The notes below the pieces were generated by a model. The model was not told the DNA's origin, searched no databases, and saw nothing but the letters and a program-made list of their open reading frames with translations. Below are positions 49,961 to 63,541 of a stretch of 64,000 nucleotides of DNA, piece by piece. Every line of letters begins with the position of its first letter. Positions within the stretch are counted from its first letter, which is position 1. The stretch lies in NCBI RefSeq assembly GCF_002878395.1, contig NC_061115.1:149048747-149112746 (forward strand), given 5' to 3'. The DNA is from Capsicum annuum (lineage: Eukaryota > Streptophyta > Magnoliopsida > Solanales > Solanaceae). Both the position numbers and the translations under genes were made by a program.

Positions 49961-50133
49961 GAAAAAGTGCAAGTGAAGTGAAAATGGTAACATAGTGCCG
50001 CACTGATGTTACTACTATAGATTCAGAAATTAATCCATGACAACTGTAGCAACATAATCTCTTCAACTATCTAATTAAAAAAAATGGAAATGTAAGACTA
50101 AGCACCGGCGCCACCTGAAGATAAAAAAAAATA

Positions 50134-53100
50134 CTACAAAATATCAAAAAAGTATTCCAAACCTTGACCAATTTCCCAAACTGATATGCCTGCACCCCAT
50201 GAAAGAGCTTCCTGGAGTCGCATTGCAAGTGACATAAGTGATGGGTAGAATACAGCATGCTGGACATGTTGATTGTCAGAGTACAAGAAGAAATGTTCCG
50301 CGCTTTCCTCCTCCCACTGAATTACAGGCTTGTGCTGCTCTAGCAAATAGAGATACTTGTGTGCTGTGATAGGCCCCCCGCCTAAACCTGTGCATGTAAT
50401 GATCCTTTACAAATGATTGACAGATTTGAGCAAGTAAAGATTTATTATGCTCTTTAAAGAAAATTATTTAGTGTCAATCTAATGGCAACCCATCTCATAT
50501 AAGATGAAAAAGAGCGCTCAAATGTAGTGAAGTTCGAAAAGTCTTAGCACACTCCAGCACCATATGAGTACATCCGTCAAAGAATGAAAAGCTGAAATTC
50601 CAAAGCAAATGGTTTGATCATCCAGTCACACACTCACACCCAATATTTACCAACTCCCGTAACAAAACTTTGAAGATGCAAATCCCTTGAGGCTGGATAT
50701 TTGATTCTTCCACCCTCCAGTGGACAAGAATGTTGTACAGTAATACCCAGTATAAACAGCTATGTCTGACAAAAATGGTAGTCTAGACACCAAAGGTGTG
50801 GAAGATTAGTTATCCCCCTATTGCCTAATCATTTTTTATTTTTTTCAGAACTCAAATACTAGAGATGTTTTAATCACTAACACCTGAATCGATTTAAAGG
50901 CAGTTCCACTGCACTAAAATCATTCAAATCTACCCTTAAAGCTGATGTTACTCTCGTAGGTCAAGACAATGTGAAAGTACATCCTCACATCCAGCCATTC
51001 ATTCACCCCCATGGCCAACAGAAATTTTTGTTTGAAATCGCTTCCAGGAAAAACATATATCACAAGATTTCAAGAGAGATGAGTAATTAAATGGAGTCAT
51101 CCACTACAAAAACTTTAGCAGTCCCTTATATCTATACTACCAGAATTTTCTATGATCTTCACAACCTTACAGTTAGAAAACGTTAGAACTCCACTTAACT
51201 AATATCTTTAGAAGAACATCTTCATTTTCTTCCTAGAGAACAAAGGTAAAATAAGCCAAAACTTTTTTACTCAGGGTTGGGGGGGCGAGGGGATAGTGCT
51301 ACATATAGCAGAGTAAAACATAATCATACCTCCTGACAGGACAAAATCGTTGCCGTAGAAGTTGATCCCGACAAAGATTTTTTCAGCCAATCTCCTACCT
51401 TTGCTGCCAGCACCCACAAGAAGACGCAAGGTAGAACGTACCCACTTCAGAGGTGCATTGGGACCCGGATTATAAGGACTTGAATGGTCGTAAGTCATGA
51501 GAGAGAAACCATCTACAGCATCATAAAGGGCTTGTAAATCTTCTGGTCCAAAGTCATGCTCCTGTAGCTTATCTGTACGTGGTGGGCCTATCACATAAAC
51601 TAACTGCAGATTTGTCTTGCCATTCCTTTTTAAGTGCACAGAATGCATAGCTTCTCCGAGTTGCTTTACAAATTGCAATGCCTACACTTGCAAAGCATCA
51701 AAAAGTTGGGAGGACCCATCAGCAATCTTGTGAATTACTTTTCCATATACCCAAATTACACAACCACTGCAGATTTCCTTAAGTTTAAAATAAAAATTTC
51801 TACACTACAAAGGTTCTAATACTCTTAGGCATACATGGCTTTCATGTTTCCAGCTCTTGTACAAAGTGGAAAACGGGAAGTACGAGATAGGATCATATAA
51901 AAATTACGGATCGTTTACTTTTCAGAAGGTAGAACAACACATCATCTTACAAGAACAGAAAAGAACTTAATAGTTCAGGATCTACACAAAAGGTAAGAGT
52001 ATTACTAAAAGGAAAATAATTTTAAAAAATAGAGAAGGTCAGCACTTAACCAGATTTCTCATATCTGAATTATGCAAGATGCCATAAGCTACCCATCTTG
52101 ACCAAGACTCAAGTACAATACCATCATACTCCATTTCCCTACATAAGATAAGAGGATCTCAGAATATGCGGATGAAGAAAATGTACTTGACATAAAAGAC
52201 ATGCTAATAGACTTACTTGCATTCTGTTATGATAAGGTTGATTGCTTTCTCCCTAAGCCTCTTCTTCTCAAGCAAGTCCAGCGGATTCGCCTCCAGGACA
52301 ACTCTAGGCAAAATCTATAGATTGAGGGCAGAAATAAAAACATTAAACTAGCTGATAACCCGACACTAGCTGACATGTTGAAACTGAACAATTAAATGTG
52401 GTAAAGATTAGAGGATTAGCTAATTCTCAGCTGTTAGCACCAGCCCTATAGGCCTTTTCTAGTCAACGGACCAGTTAGGAAACTGAAACAGTTTCAAGAA
52501 AAAACTTTCTTGATAATAAGTGATCGAACAAGTATAACCAAACAGAACTCCAGTTGCTTTTGTGCACTCCATCCCTTCCCCATGCACACCAACCCCCAAC
52601 CTCCTCTGCTTACTAGAATTCAGATACAGTGGTCAAGGAACGAATTCAAAGCAAATAATGCAACATGTCAACCCAAATTTGACTCCTGATGAAATGTTTC
52701 CACCTTTTGGTCTTTTCTCTATGCTTCAATTGTATAAGGGCCATAATTACACTACGTATCTGTGATAATCTACATTTAATGTGGTTGGCTACCTTACCAG
52801 AGCATTTCCTTTCATTCGAATGTCTGAAATCCATCCTCTATCAGCATTATGTCTTCCATGCAGAACTAGTTTACTTCCCTCACTGGCATCAGCAAGTACA
52901 AAAGATAAAGATATTAAACAGCTTTTTTGATCATAAAGGATTGAAAAGTATTCCTGATGTTGAAGTCCTGCTAAAGCAGTACTCATTCCTATAATAAATT
53001 AAACTTTGATTCATTGTTTTCATTTATTTGATAGAAGCAGGACCTGGTGGAGATAGAGAAAAACAACAAAATAAAACTAAGGATAATAGTCTAGTCTCGG

Positions 53101-55116
53101 TTCTCAAGGGAAGGATTAGGTTTTTGATATTATCATCTCATGGGAAATGTCACCGAGCCAGTTGAATAGCAAGATATCACTTAGTTTCAGCTAACTGCAA
53201 ATGCTACAACGCATCTCCAAGGTACACTTACTATATACAGTTAAGGTGATCATGAGTTCACTTACTTCTTCAGATCATACCAAACAGGTGACAGATGTGT
53301 GATTTTAGAACTGAACTTCTTTGCCAGGTCATAGCCTTTTGAATTCCTGCACCATTGATCATACCATCATGAACTGTAGAATCCAAAACTATATCTATCA
53401 GTATCAAAACAATATCTTTTTAGCAGTTAGCAAGGTTGGAGAAGAGGTATTGGCACTTCTAAGAATTTTCTATTCAATATAATTTAATGCAAAAATGAAC
53501 AGAAACAAGCTAGGAAAAGTTCTCCATACCCAAACTTCTAAGTTCTAAATTTCATCACATTTATCCCATCACTTGAATCCTCCAAACATTGACAAACATT
53601 CCCCTCAGAAAATAGTCCCTTTATTTAAAAAAAAAGAAAAGAAAAGAAAAACTACACAATAGTTGGGACCGACTAATGAAGTCTTTATACTCATTCCTCC
53701 TATGAGGATTTATTATATTTGTTATAAACTTATTGAAAGGTATGGGACTTGATTCCCACTTCGATTAAATGGGGAGTTCATGTGGGGCGTATATAGCCAT
53801 GGGCTCTAGCTTTGGGGTTGTGGTTCTCCTTGGATTGTGTTGATGGTATCAAAGCGACCCACCACCCTCCATCCCGAAAGTGCCATGGATGGTGACACCA
53901 ATATTGCAGCTTTCATCCATGACTAACACCTACCTAATTGTGGTAGAGTAAAAGCTACCTAGGGTGGAGCCACTGAGGACGACGAATACAGAGCGTGGTG
54001 GTTTGTTGTGATCCTGTTGCAAGGTATAGGACTTAAGTCCTACATCGACTACATGGGGAGTTGATGTGGAGCTTATATAGGTTGATTTCTCCCACCTCAA
54101 TAGCTAGCTTTCGGGTGTGGTTCTCCTTGGATTGTATCAACAACTACTTTTAGATTAGTTGTCAACCAACTACAACCATTCTCCTCTATCAAGACTTAGT
54201 TGAAATGCAACTCTAAAACAGTTTCTTGTTTAAGTACATGATATTTTGAAGATTACCCATACCATGTATTATATTCTAGATCGATTCAGGGGGAATTTGG
54301 CCAAGTTGAACTCCGACAAACACATCTGGGTATAAGATTCCGGAAAAATGGGGAATTGAAGTTGAATTTTGGAATTTTAGGAATTTTTAAAACACCAAAA
54401 AGTTGTTTTCGCTTTTTTTCCACTCCAAATTAATCACAACAACTCAAAAAGAACTCCAATTTGTATTGACACAGCTCCAATTCTGAAATATCATTTTTTA
54501 CTTCAAAAACTACTTTCCTCAAATACGACAATTTCTTTAGAGTCCAAAACAAATTAAGATTTTCTAATCTTCTAACACCAAACATCACAAAGATAAAAGG
54601 AAAAGGTGGATTTCAACATATACAAATCAAGAATAATTAAACACGATTCAACAAAGTGTAGAACAAATGCAAATACCATGGAGTGATATAGGCCAGAATG
54701 GGATTTTCAAAATGCCGCCGACTAATATTTTCCGAAACGTTAGTATTCTCCTGCAAGTCTTGAAAACTCACCAAATAATTAAAAAAAACATACAAAACGA
54801 AAAGAAATCAAATTGGGGGAGGGTAAGAATATGTTACATTGAGAATATCACTGTAAGTTGAATCGGTTTTAACGAGGGCGCGTTGGTAAACATAAGGCTT
54901 GTCAGCATCATCAACAACAGTAGTAGAAGCAGTGTTGGAGTACTTTTGACGGTAAATTAGTAAAGAAACGATGAAGAATAAAATGCAGAAGGTGGTGGTG
55001 ACCCCACGCTGTCGATTTGTGTGAGACTTTACTGAGCTGCGTGATGAGGGCTTGAGTGGTTGGGATCGTTGGCTCGAGCTCGCAGAAACCACTTGTTTGC
55101 TTCTCTTCTTGGCCAT
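50134..55116 (-). CDS. CHID1: GH18 chitinase domain-containing protein 1 (CHID1)-like, 8 exons, 434 aa
   Basis: The exons on the minus strand are 55116-54838, 54750-54677, 53346-53266, 52882-52798, 52314-52217, 52138-52051, 51681-51330 and 50381-50134. All introns are GT-AG, the phases join, and the total of 1305 nt encodes 434 residues plus TAG. The start ATG at 55116 gives MAKKRSKQVV; an upstream GTG frame is not a start. A basic Ser-rich tail (1-40) precedes one membrane segment (about 40-56, TTFCILFFIVSLLIY), so a type II membrane or secretory-route protein is likely. The GH18 barrel follows: NPILAYITPW (about 108-118), ITHLSPVWYDLK, LVLHGRHNADRGWIS, LPRVVLEANPLDLL, DGIVLESW (211-218), LQLVYVIGPPR, VDGFSLMTYD, IFVGINFYGNDFVLS and SVWEIGQGLEYFF at the end. 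The canonical DGxDxDxE is DGIVLESW, without the catalytic Glu, so sugar binding rather than chitinolysis is my inference. The gene looks intact. Confidence 0.92.
53720..54142 (+). mobile_element. small TRIM-like element in intron 2 of the CHID1-like gene
   Basis: Two direct repeats, 53720-53843 and 54004-54142, start TGTT(A/G)T and contain GGGGAGTT(C/G)ATGTGG, TATATAG and GTGGTTCTCCTTGGATTGT. The first is followed by a PBS (TGGTATCAAAGCG, 53844-53856). The interior is only 160 bp. No matching 5-bp target duplication was seen (ATATT left, ACTAC right). It does not disturb splice sites, being over 370 bp from each neighbouring exon. Confidence 0.72.
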
Positions 55117-55489
55117 TCTTTTTTTATCGAACACAACTGCTGCGAGAAATTTACCCTTTCAACCATGTCAAATTATGTAAAAGCAAGCTAATTAATCTAT
55201 TGATTAGTGGACACGTCGAATCACATAAGAACAATTAAAATAAATTTGATTCAAATTATTTAAAAATATAGAATTTGGATTTTATTTATTTTTTCTCTAA
55301 TCAGTTTGACATTTTTATTAACAACACATTTATTACTGATTTAATTTACAAAATTAACTTTTTTAGTTATGCTTTGAAAATTAAAATTTCAGTATTGATA
55401 TCTTATATAGTCATTTAATGATAAGAATAATATTGTAAAATATGATAAATCTTTTGACTTCACAAATTGGACAAGTTTTTACAACTTAC
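55117..55489. other. 5' flank of the CHID1-like gene
   Basis: AT-rich upstream region that should contain the promoter. I see no clear TATA box in a fixed place. A decayed LINE begins about 370 bp upstream of the ATG, so the proximal promoter is short or lies within this space. Confidence 0.4.
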
Positions 55490-56931
55490 ACCAAATACAT
55501 ACCCATTGTATTCCCACATAGTGGGGTCTTGGGAGAGTAAATTGTACGCAGATCATACCGCTATCTTAGTGAAGTAGAGAGATTGTTTTCGATAGACCTT
55601 CGACTCAGGACAAATAATAGTATATCAAACACAAACATAAAAGCATATAAACCAATATAGTATGCAAAATAAACTAACACTGCTAGCTAATACAACGAAG
55701 AATACAACCACAAGGTAATACTATAAACTATCTATTCGAAATCATAGACATCACCGAACCACGAACAAGGAATTCCATACGCAAACAAAGTACTCCCCCT
55801 ACTGTTACAAATGCACTCCTACCCCCTAACTCTAATCTGCGACCTCCACGCCTTTCTATTAAGGGTTATGTCCTCCGTAAGATGTAACTACTCTGTATCA
55901 TGTCTAATCGCCTTCCTTCAATATTTCTTCGACCTACCTAAAACCATCTATATGTAGCATCTCACACCTCCGTACTGGAGCATCCGAGTCCCTCTTCATC
56001 ACGTGTTCGAACCAACGTAATCTTATTTCTCGCATATTGTCCTGCACTGAAACCACTCTTACCTTCTCCAGAATAATCTCATTCCTAAGTGTATCTCTCT
56101 TGGTAAGGCCTCACATCCATCGCAATATCCTTATCCTCGCCACCTTTAAATTTTGAATGTAGGAGTTCTTCACTGGCCAACACAACGATCCATACAATAG
56201 TTGGTCGGACTGTCACTCTGTAGAACTTATCTTTTAAGCTTCGGAGACACCCTCTTATCACATAAGACTCCTAAAGGAGCCTCCATGTCAACCACCCTAC
56301 ACTACTACGATGTGTGGCATCCTGGTCAATTTCACTATTTCCCTGAATCATAGACCCCAAATACTTGAAACTATTCCTCTTCTGAATAGAATGAGAATCC
56401 AGCTTCACTACCACGTCAGCCTTCTGTGACGGATCTCTAAACTTGCATTTCAAGTACTCTATCTTGATCCTGCTCAACCAAAATTCTTTATACTCAAGGT
56501 TCTATCTTCAAATATCCAACATATCATTAACTCCTCCCCAACTCTCATCAATAACTACAACATCATCAGTAAATAACATACACGAAGGCACCTCCTCCTG
56601 AATATGTTGCGTCAAAACATCCATCACCAAGACAAATAAAAATAGGCTAAGAGTCAATCCCTGGTGCAACCCTATCAAAATAGAAAAGTGCTTTGAATCT
56701 CCACCTACTGTCCTCACACGAGTCTTCGCACCATCATACATGTTTGGAATAAACTTAGTATACACCACGGGCATCCCTCTAGCCTCTAAGCATATCCACA
56801 GAATCTTCCTAGAGACATTGTCATATGTATTCTCAAGATCAATGAATACCATGCCCAAGTGTTTCTTCCTCTCCCGAAACTACTCCATTAATCTTCTCAC
56901 AAGGTGAATGGCCTCAGTAGTCGAGTGACCT
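55490..56931 (-). pseudogene. RTE-type LINE, 3' part with decayed reverse transcriptase
   Basis: Minus-strand reverse transcriptase blocks are readable in order: TTEAIHLVRRLME then stop (about 56880-56920), MVFIDLENTYDNVSRKILW (motif A), VRTVGGDSKHFSILIGLHQG (motif B region), MLFTDDVVVIDE (motif C, FTDD for FADD), then FKYLGSMIQGNSEIDQDATH (about 56340) and LTEDITLNRKAWRSQIRV near the end (about 55830-55880). The 3' tail at 55495-55610 is the usual RTE tail. Stops and shifts abound. The 5' part is cut off at 56931 by the LTR of the next element; the rest would lie beyond that element, outside the window. Family call is from recall of solanaceous RTE proteins. Confidence 0.85.
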
Positions 56932-59040
56932 TGTAACGCCCCGCATTTCAGGCTACAATATAGACCATGATTCCGATGCGTTGATAATATCGAATCCATA
57001 AATCCTATGCTAATATGGCATGTTAATTATTTGTGTAGTATGTGAATCCATTCAAGCTTGAATTTAGACCATAGAGGTCCTTCAACTCAAGGACGAGTCG
57101 AAACTATTTTGATCGATTAAGTTTTAGTAGATGTTGTAATTTGTGTCAGCTTCCATCGACCATAACTCTCTGTATATGTCGAATTAGAGAGCCTATTATG
57201 AGTCAAATGATAGGTCTTCGAGTTAGCTTTCCAACGATACCAATTTTGCTAAAATCCGGCACACGAGCAAGAAGTTATGGCCTTTTGAAGTAATATGCGT
57301 CGCCTAACCAATCGCATATGGCCACTGGAAAGCATAAGCGATAGCATAGGTGGCGCCTATGTAAACATAGGCGATAGCCTAGGTGGCGCCTATGTAAACA
57401 TAGGCGATGGCATAGGCGGCGCCTATGTAAAGGTTTCAAGTGACTTAAACACTCCATTTTTGGGGCAAAATGGTCCTTTTCCACCCTTACTTAGCCCTAA
57501 ACACGAAATTTAGTTCCAAAGACCCAAAAATACACCTTCATTCATCAAAAATGCTCAAAGATTCTCCTTAGGGTTTCAAAATAAAAAACTAAGCAACTTA
57601 AGATTCAACCAGGGGTTTTAGAAACTAATCCCATATTTGGAAACCCCAGAATGTAGGCTTCAAGAAGCACCTATAATCTTCGCATATAGAGGTACGTGGG
57701 GTTATCTAAAAAATCTCATGGGCTTTAAAAAATCATGTTTTCAAAATGGGGGTTTTGAAATTACGAATATGATTATGTTTTAAACGTTTTATGATATTGA
57801 TTTGGTCTTTAGACCTAATTCCAATGTGATTTGATATATTATATATGGATATGCATGTGTTTCATAATGATGATAAGTTAAGAGTATGATTACACGGAAC
57901 CCTTCTCTTGATATGATATTGTTTTAAGTTTTCACATGATATGAATCGTTTGAAATCATCTTGAAATGCATGTCATGAAATGTCTTAAAAATATCATGAT
58001 TTGGATATGGTTTTTGACTTTCAAAGAGAGGGTTGTTTTGTTCATGTTGAAATATGTTGCATATGATGATTGAATGAAGAGAATGATATCATACTGTTGA
58101 CTTACAAGTAGGGTATGACGATACCCTACAGAGTGTGACATGTGATTGATTTGAACAAAGTTTGAATGCATTGATTTTCATGAGAAAGGTGGATGCCCGA
58201 AGAAGGCGTTTGAGTGAAAGGGCTCATCGGTGGAAACCGTAGTTGCCGATGCGGGTCATATGATATTGTATCCTACATGGGACGATAATAAAATAATTGG
58301 AACGTCTCACATGGGGGGATTCCCAGCGGTGTACTCACATGGGGGGTATACCGGCCCCAAATCCTGGTGGCTACTTGGATTGGAGGCTTGGCCGCCGAGC
58401 ACCAGAGGCGGATTCCACATATCATGGAATTACAATTGTAGGGTATTCCACCTAGCTCAATCGCATTACATTCGTATTGAAAACTATTACATTATACCCA
58501 TGTGTTTTCAAATAATTTGATATGAAACTGCTTTATAATGGCTCTCACCTATATTGTGTAAAAATATTATATTTCTGTTTTGACTTCTTTGCATACCAGT
58601 ACTTTTGTATTGACCCTCTCCCCTCCCAGGTTTGGAGGCACAGTCTAGGGGTCCAGACAACTAGTAGATTCCTTCCGACAGATCGCAAAATCAAGTGGTG
58701 AGACTTTTATATTTCGGAAGGCCTGATGTCTGTAGTTTAATTTACCATTTATTAGTTTTGGGTCTACTGGGGGCTTTGTCCCAGTTTTCAAATAGACATT
58801 TATTTTAGTCATGTAGAAGAGATTTCACAGACGTTATAGAGATGTTGTGTTGAGATTGTGGGATATTATTCCCCATTTTACTTTCGCATGATTCTTGACC
58901 ATGTTTCCATTATATTGTGTATCTTTCGCATTTCTTTTATCATATGAATTATGTGTATGATTACCAGACAGATAGGGGTGTTTTGGGCCTCATGGTTCGG
59001 AATACTCATCATTGCCAGGGCCCCGGTTCGGGTCGTGACA
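56932..59040 (+). repeat. 5' LTR of the LARD
   Basis: 2109 bp, TGTAACGCCC to GGTCGTGACA. It matches the partial LTR at 62885-64000 from about 57335 on. The open frames at 57275-57513, 57956-58171 and 58230-58520 lie within it; the first and second recur in the 3' copy because of the LTR repeat, and none looks like a gene. Confidence 0.85.
57336..57432 (+). repeat. 33-bp palindromic repeats in the LARD 5' LTR
   Basis: Three copies of a 33-bp unit (GCGATAGCATAGGTGGCGCC then TATGTAAACATAG). Each unit includes an inverted CATAGG...GGCGCCTATG core able to form a short hairpin. The same array, slightly changed, is at 62889-62985. Confidence 0.85.
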
Positions 59041-62000
59041 AACTTGGTATCAAAGCACGGTTCATGGTCCCAGGGTGTCTGCAAAATTACATCGGGTAGA
59101 GTCTTATTTATGGGTATGTAGCGCGCCACACTTATAAGCAGGAGGCTACAAGGCATCTAGAAATGTCTCTCTTTCTTCATGTTTTAGTCTGTGCAATAGA
59201 GTCGGAATGTTTCCCTTTCATGCTTTAATTTGTGCTATGGTGTCGCCCATATGAAAGTAAAGTCATCCTAAATTCTTTCCTTACTCTGATGTTCTCAGAC
59301 ATGTCCCATTATTGGGCTGATTTAAGTTCAAAAAGTTTTGAATCTACATGATATTGTCCTTTTCGATTGAGTCCTATAAGATTTTAAAAATTGTGCAAAG
59401 ACTCGATAGGAGTCTGTTAGTGCATCAATATGTATTGATTTTGATGTAAATATTGATCCTGATGGAATCGTGCATTCCATCTTAAGGTATTAAGTGTATC
59501 TAGTTACTCTCAAAATCTTGTTACAGATGTGGACAATGTATAGCAGAATGTTGGAACTGTATTTCCACCCGAATAGTAGCATAAGTTAAAGTGTTGTTTT
59601 CATAACCTATTGGTAGTGATATTAGACCAAGAAGTTGGTGAAGTAAAGTCACAAAGTTAGAAGTCAGAGTGAGGGTGATTTTGTGTAAATGAATATTTCA
59701 GTTGAATAACCGATGTTTAAGGATGATTTACCCCTTTATAGTGATAAACTAATATGGTAGCTAGCAGCGTGTGTGGATTGTATGATAATCTGTGGGGGAA
59801 ATATTTGACTCAGATTTTTATCTATACAAAGTAAGATGTGTATTCTCAGATTATGGAGTATTGTGTGACAAGTTTCTATTTTTTAAAAATATTTTATCAT
59901 TGTGTTGATGAGACTAAAAATTCTAGTGAAGCCGTGAGGGGCTCTTTCGATTCACTAGCATAGTTGATTTGTCATTCATCCCATTTTCTTGTTCAAAAAA
60001 TAAAAAAATCAAAGTCTAGTGAAGCCGTGTAGGCCTATTTCGATTTACTAGCAAATTGTCATTCAACGTGTTGGTTGAATATATGTATAGCTGAATCTTT
60101 TTCCATGAGATAGAGTTGGTAATGAAGTGATTCGTCCTTGTGTGTTATTAGTAGAAGGTAGAGAAGGAGTTATTGGTCAGGGTGATTTGTTGGTTGCTCG
60201 AATGTGAAAATGGCTATATTAGCGAGTAAGTTATGATTATAGACTCATGGTTGTTTGAGGAATTTGAAGGTAGTGTAAATGTATGCTTGGGTAAGTAATT
60301 GTGATGTGAGAAAGCAGTATAAGTAGATACGATTGTACGGGGTTATAATATAAGGATAAGGTTGACCATGTCTATTATGAGGCTTTAACCCCCTTGACTC
60401 TCTTTTCATTGGTAGTTGTAAACTAGTGCTACTTGTGAGAAGGTATGTAGTAGATTTTTGAGATATTTGGGTAGAATGTCCCAATTTGATGGATTAGTAT
60501 ATTTATATTATGTTGTATTCTTCATTGGTGGTAAATGGTTGATACTAAACTATAGGTTTGAATTTAAATGGTGTGGTGGTAAATAGTGGCAAGAGTTGAT
60601 GATGCATGTCTTGTGGGATTAAATTAGTAGGCTTGAGGTGTTGAAATAGTACATGCTAATGGATTATGATACGGAAAACCGTTAGGTCATGGTCGATTAT
60701 TGTGGTTATGAAGTTCTAGTTCACTAGTGTTTCGTGATGTTTATTTATAGTTTCCAAGTGAAAATTTTGTGTAAGGTTGGGTTGTAAATCATGCATAGCA
60801 CTAGATATTAAGTATGAATAGTTGATATCCATGAAGGTGGATGTGATGATTTCTTGGTTAATGATACTAGTTATATGGTAATGGAAGTGATCTAATAGGC
60901 TTGAACGGTGTATGAAATGGCTTAAGTTTAAGTTGATTCGTAATGAAGTATAATGTTGTAGGTATGGTGGGTAAATATGCCCAAGGCGATATGGAGTTGT
61001 GGCATTTCTCTAAGATTATTACATGTTGCGTGTGACTAATGGTACCGTTGAGTTGCTAGTTGGAAAAAGACTAGTTAGATGGTATATGGTGTTCTAGATA
61101 GCCAAGTTAAGGAGCCTTGATTGATAGTATTAAGCCTTTTGATGTGATTTTGATTCTCATAGTAGAGGGATATAAATTTAGAGTCGCAATAGTGGTAGGC
61201 TATGTTGAAAGTGATATGGTCCATCAAAGGCTTGGTGATATCCATGTTAATAGTTAGAATCTAAGTTTGAGTTTTGAAGGTTGAACCGATAAAAATAAGT
61301 GTGCAAGCATTATACTATAACTATTGGTGGCTATGGAAAGATAGAGTGTATCCCAGAAGGTAGTCATTCGGGTTAAGTTCTATGATATGCATGCATTGTT
61401 ATTTTTTTTTCAGACCCTAGAGTGCAGTAAGTGTAGTTCAGTTAGAATCTGGTAAAGGATCTCCCAAACTTTAGGTGATGACGTGAAGCTGAGGGGGAGA
61501 TGATAGAACGAATGACCAAGTAAGGCTCTCAGATTCTAGTAGTGATGTACTATGATTTAGAACATCAGAAAGTGAGGGCGGATCTCAACCCATTCCTACC
61601 TTAGTATTTTTTTAGTCATTCGGATGCTTACTCATGCCTTACGATTCAGTTCCGTGATCATAGTTCATGATTCCGGTATATGATAGAGAGTCACGTACTT
61701 TTCCAGTTCCAAGATAATGAGTTCTAGTTCATTCAAATAGTCGGAATCACATTCCTTATGTTATGAACTCTAGTTGAGGTCATGCAACTCATGACGCATG
61801 TACTCACTCTTTATAGTGTGCTCAGTCCCGTATAAAGATTTTTTCACGCTTGAGGGTCTTGTGTTTTAACCTTTTAGTGACCCTTCCTATGCAATGATAG
61901 TGGTGATGATGTAAATGTTCTTGTTGATGGAAGATCATAGTATGCTTGTTTAGTTAAGGCCACAAGTATAATGTAAGATTCGGGGTCAAGTTCTTGATAC

Positions 62001-62884
62001 ATGTGATGGTTAGTGGAAAAGTTTGTGTGTGTATGTCTTAGGGTAGCGCGTGGGAGTTATATTGACAATAGTTTAGAAACTATGTGAAGTATGTATTTAT
62101 GGGTGGTTGCCTTGAAGTTAACATGTGGTTATAAATTAGGCTTGAAGTCATTGAAGTGGTAAGGCATGTTATACTTAGAATGTGATCTTTAAAGGAGATA
62201 TAGAAGATTGCATCATATGGTTTAGAATAATAGCGTGGTCTAGCATGTTGTATTTTTGTGACTTAGAGTTAGGCTTGATCACGGCGAAGGGATTAAGTTA
62301 TTTTCGACATTAGTAGAAAGATTTGTCAATGCTCATATGAGAATTTTAAGCTGAGTTGAATGAATATGATATTTATAGGGAATAGTATAGTTAAGGGATA
62401 TTCAGGAAGTGCGCTAAGCCGGAAAGTAAGAAGTTGTATTGCCAAAGGTCTAAAAATTCTATCCTAATTTAGGAGTTATATGTCTATATTCCAAATTACA
62501 GAGTAGTGTCAATGTTGTGATTTCCTCAGTTGGATGTCTTGTGTAATCCATACCAAAGATTCATGGCTCTCTATTACCACTAGAATTTCTTTAGAGAATT
62601 ATGCTGAAGAGATACTCCAGTTAAGTATGAGGGTGTAGTATAATTCAGTCTGTATGGCCAATAAGTCAGTTTAGTAGTCAGATTCGCATGACTCGTTTAC
62701 TCGTCTTTGTACTTATTCATGCTACTCGAAATCCCAGACATGCTACTATTCCAAGATAGAGTATACTAGTAGTTACGAGTATAGCCCAGTTCATGGATCA
62801 TGCATTAAATTCAGATTCTAAATGTTCAGTTATGATTCAATTCGTAGGTGCCTTGTGCATCGCCTCAGTTTTTCGAGTATCTTG
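59041..62884 (+). other. non-coding interior of the LARD
   Basis: Begins with the PBS (TTGGTATCAAAGC) and a leader typical of chromoviruses (GTAGCGCGCCACACTTATAA, then GCAGGAGGCTACA). After that I find no gag, protease, reverse transcriptase or integrase in any frame. The only frame over 60 residues (60245-60484, minus) has no recognised family. A purine tract (GAGGGGGAGATGATA) at 61491-61506 looks like a polypurine tract but is not next to an LTR start. Confidence 0.7.
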
Positions 62885-63387
62885 ACTAAGATAGCATAGG
62901 TGGCGCCTATGTAAACATAGGTGATATCCTAGGCGGCGCCTATGTAAACATAGGCGATAGCATAGGCGGTGCCTATGTAAAGGTTTCAAGTGACTTAAAC
63001 ACTCCGTTTTGGGGGCAAAATGGTCCCTTTCCACCCTTACTTAGCCCTAAACACGAAATTCAGTTCCAAAGACCCCAAAATACACCTTCATTCATCAAAA
63101 GTGCTCAAGGATTCTTCTTAGGATTTCAAAATAAAAATCCAAGCAACTCAAGATTCAACCGGGGGTTTTAGAAACTAATAGCATATTTGGAAACCCCAGA
63201 ACGTAGGCTTCAAGAAGCACCTATCTTCGCATATAGAGGTACGTGGGGTTATCTCAAAAATCTCATGGGATTTAAAAATTTATGTTTTCAAAATGGGGGT
63301 TTTGAAATTACGAATATGATTATGTTTTAAACGTTTTATGATATTGATTTTGTCTTTAGGCCTAATTCCAATGTGATTTGATATATT

Positions 63388-63541
63388 ATATATGGATATG
63401 CATGTGTTTCATAATGATGATAAATTGAGAGCATGATTTACACGGAACCCCTCTCTTGATATGATATTGTTTTAAGTTTTCACATGATATGAATCGTTTG
63501 AAATCATCTTGAAATGCATGTCATGAAATGTCTTTAAAATG
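63388..63541 (+). repeat. 154-bp sequence repeated on both sides of the gap
   Basis: Identical to 63661-63814. It most likely represents unmerged overlapping contig ends rather than a biological repeat. Confidence 0.85.

Noticed and set aside
50067..50346. Two overlapping minus frames as separate genes
   Set aside because: One is exon 8 of the CHID1-like gene read in frame and the other is its shadow.
57295..57513. Repetitive Gly-rich protein (GGAYVNIGD repeats)
   Set aside because: The repeats are the 33-bp palindromic units inside an LTR, with no upstream or downstream coding context.
58230..58520. 96-residue plus-strand frame
   Set aside because: It is inside the LARD 5' LTR, with no known domain.
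61491..61506. Polypurine tract marking a 3' LTR start
   Set aside because: The following sequence does not match the LTR start of the element, so it is only noted within the interior.
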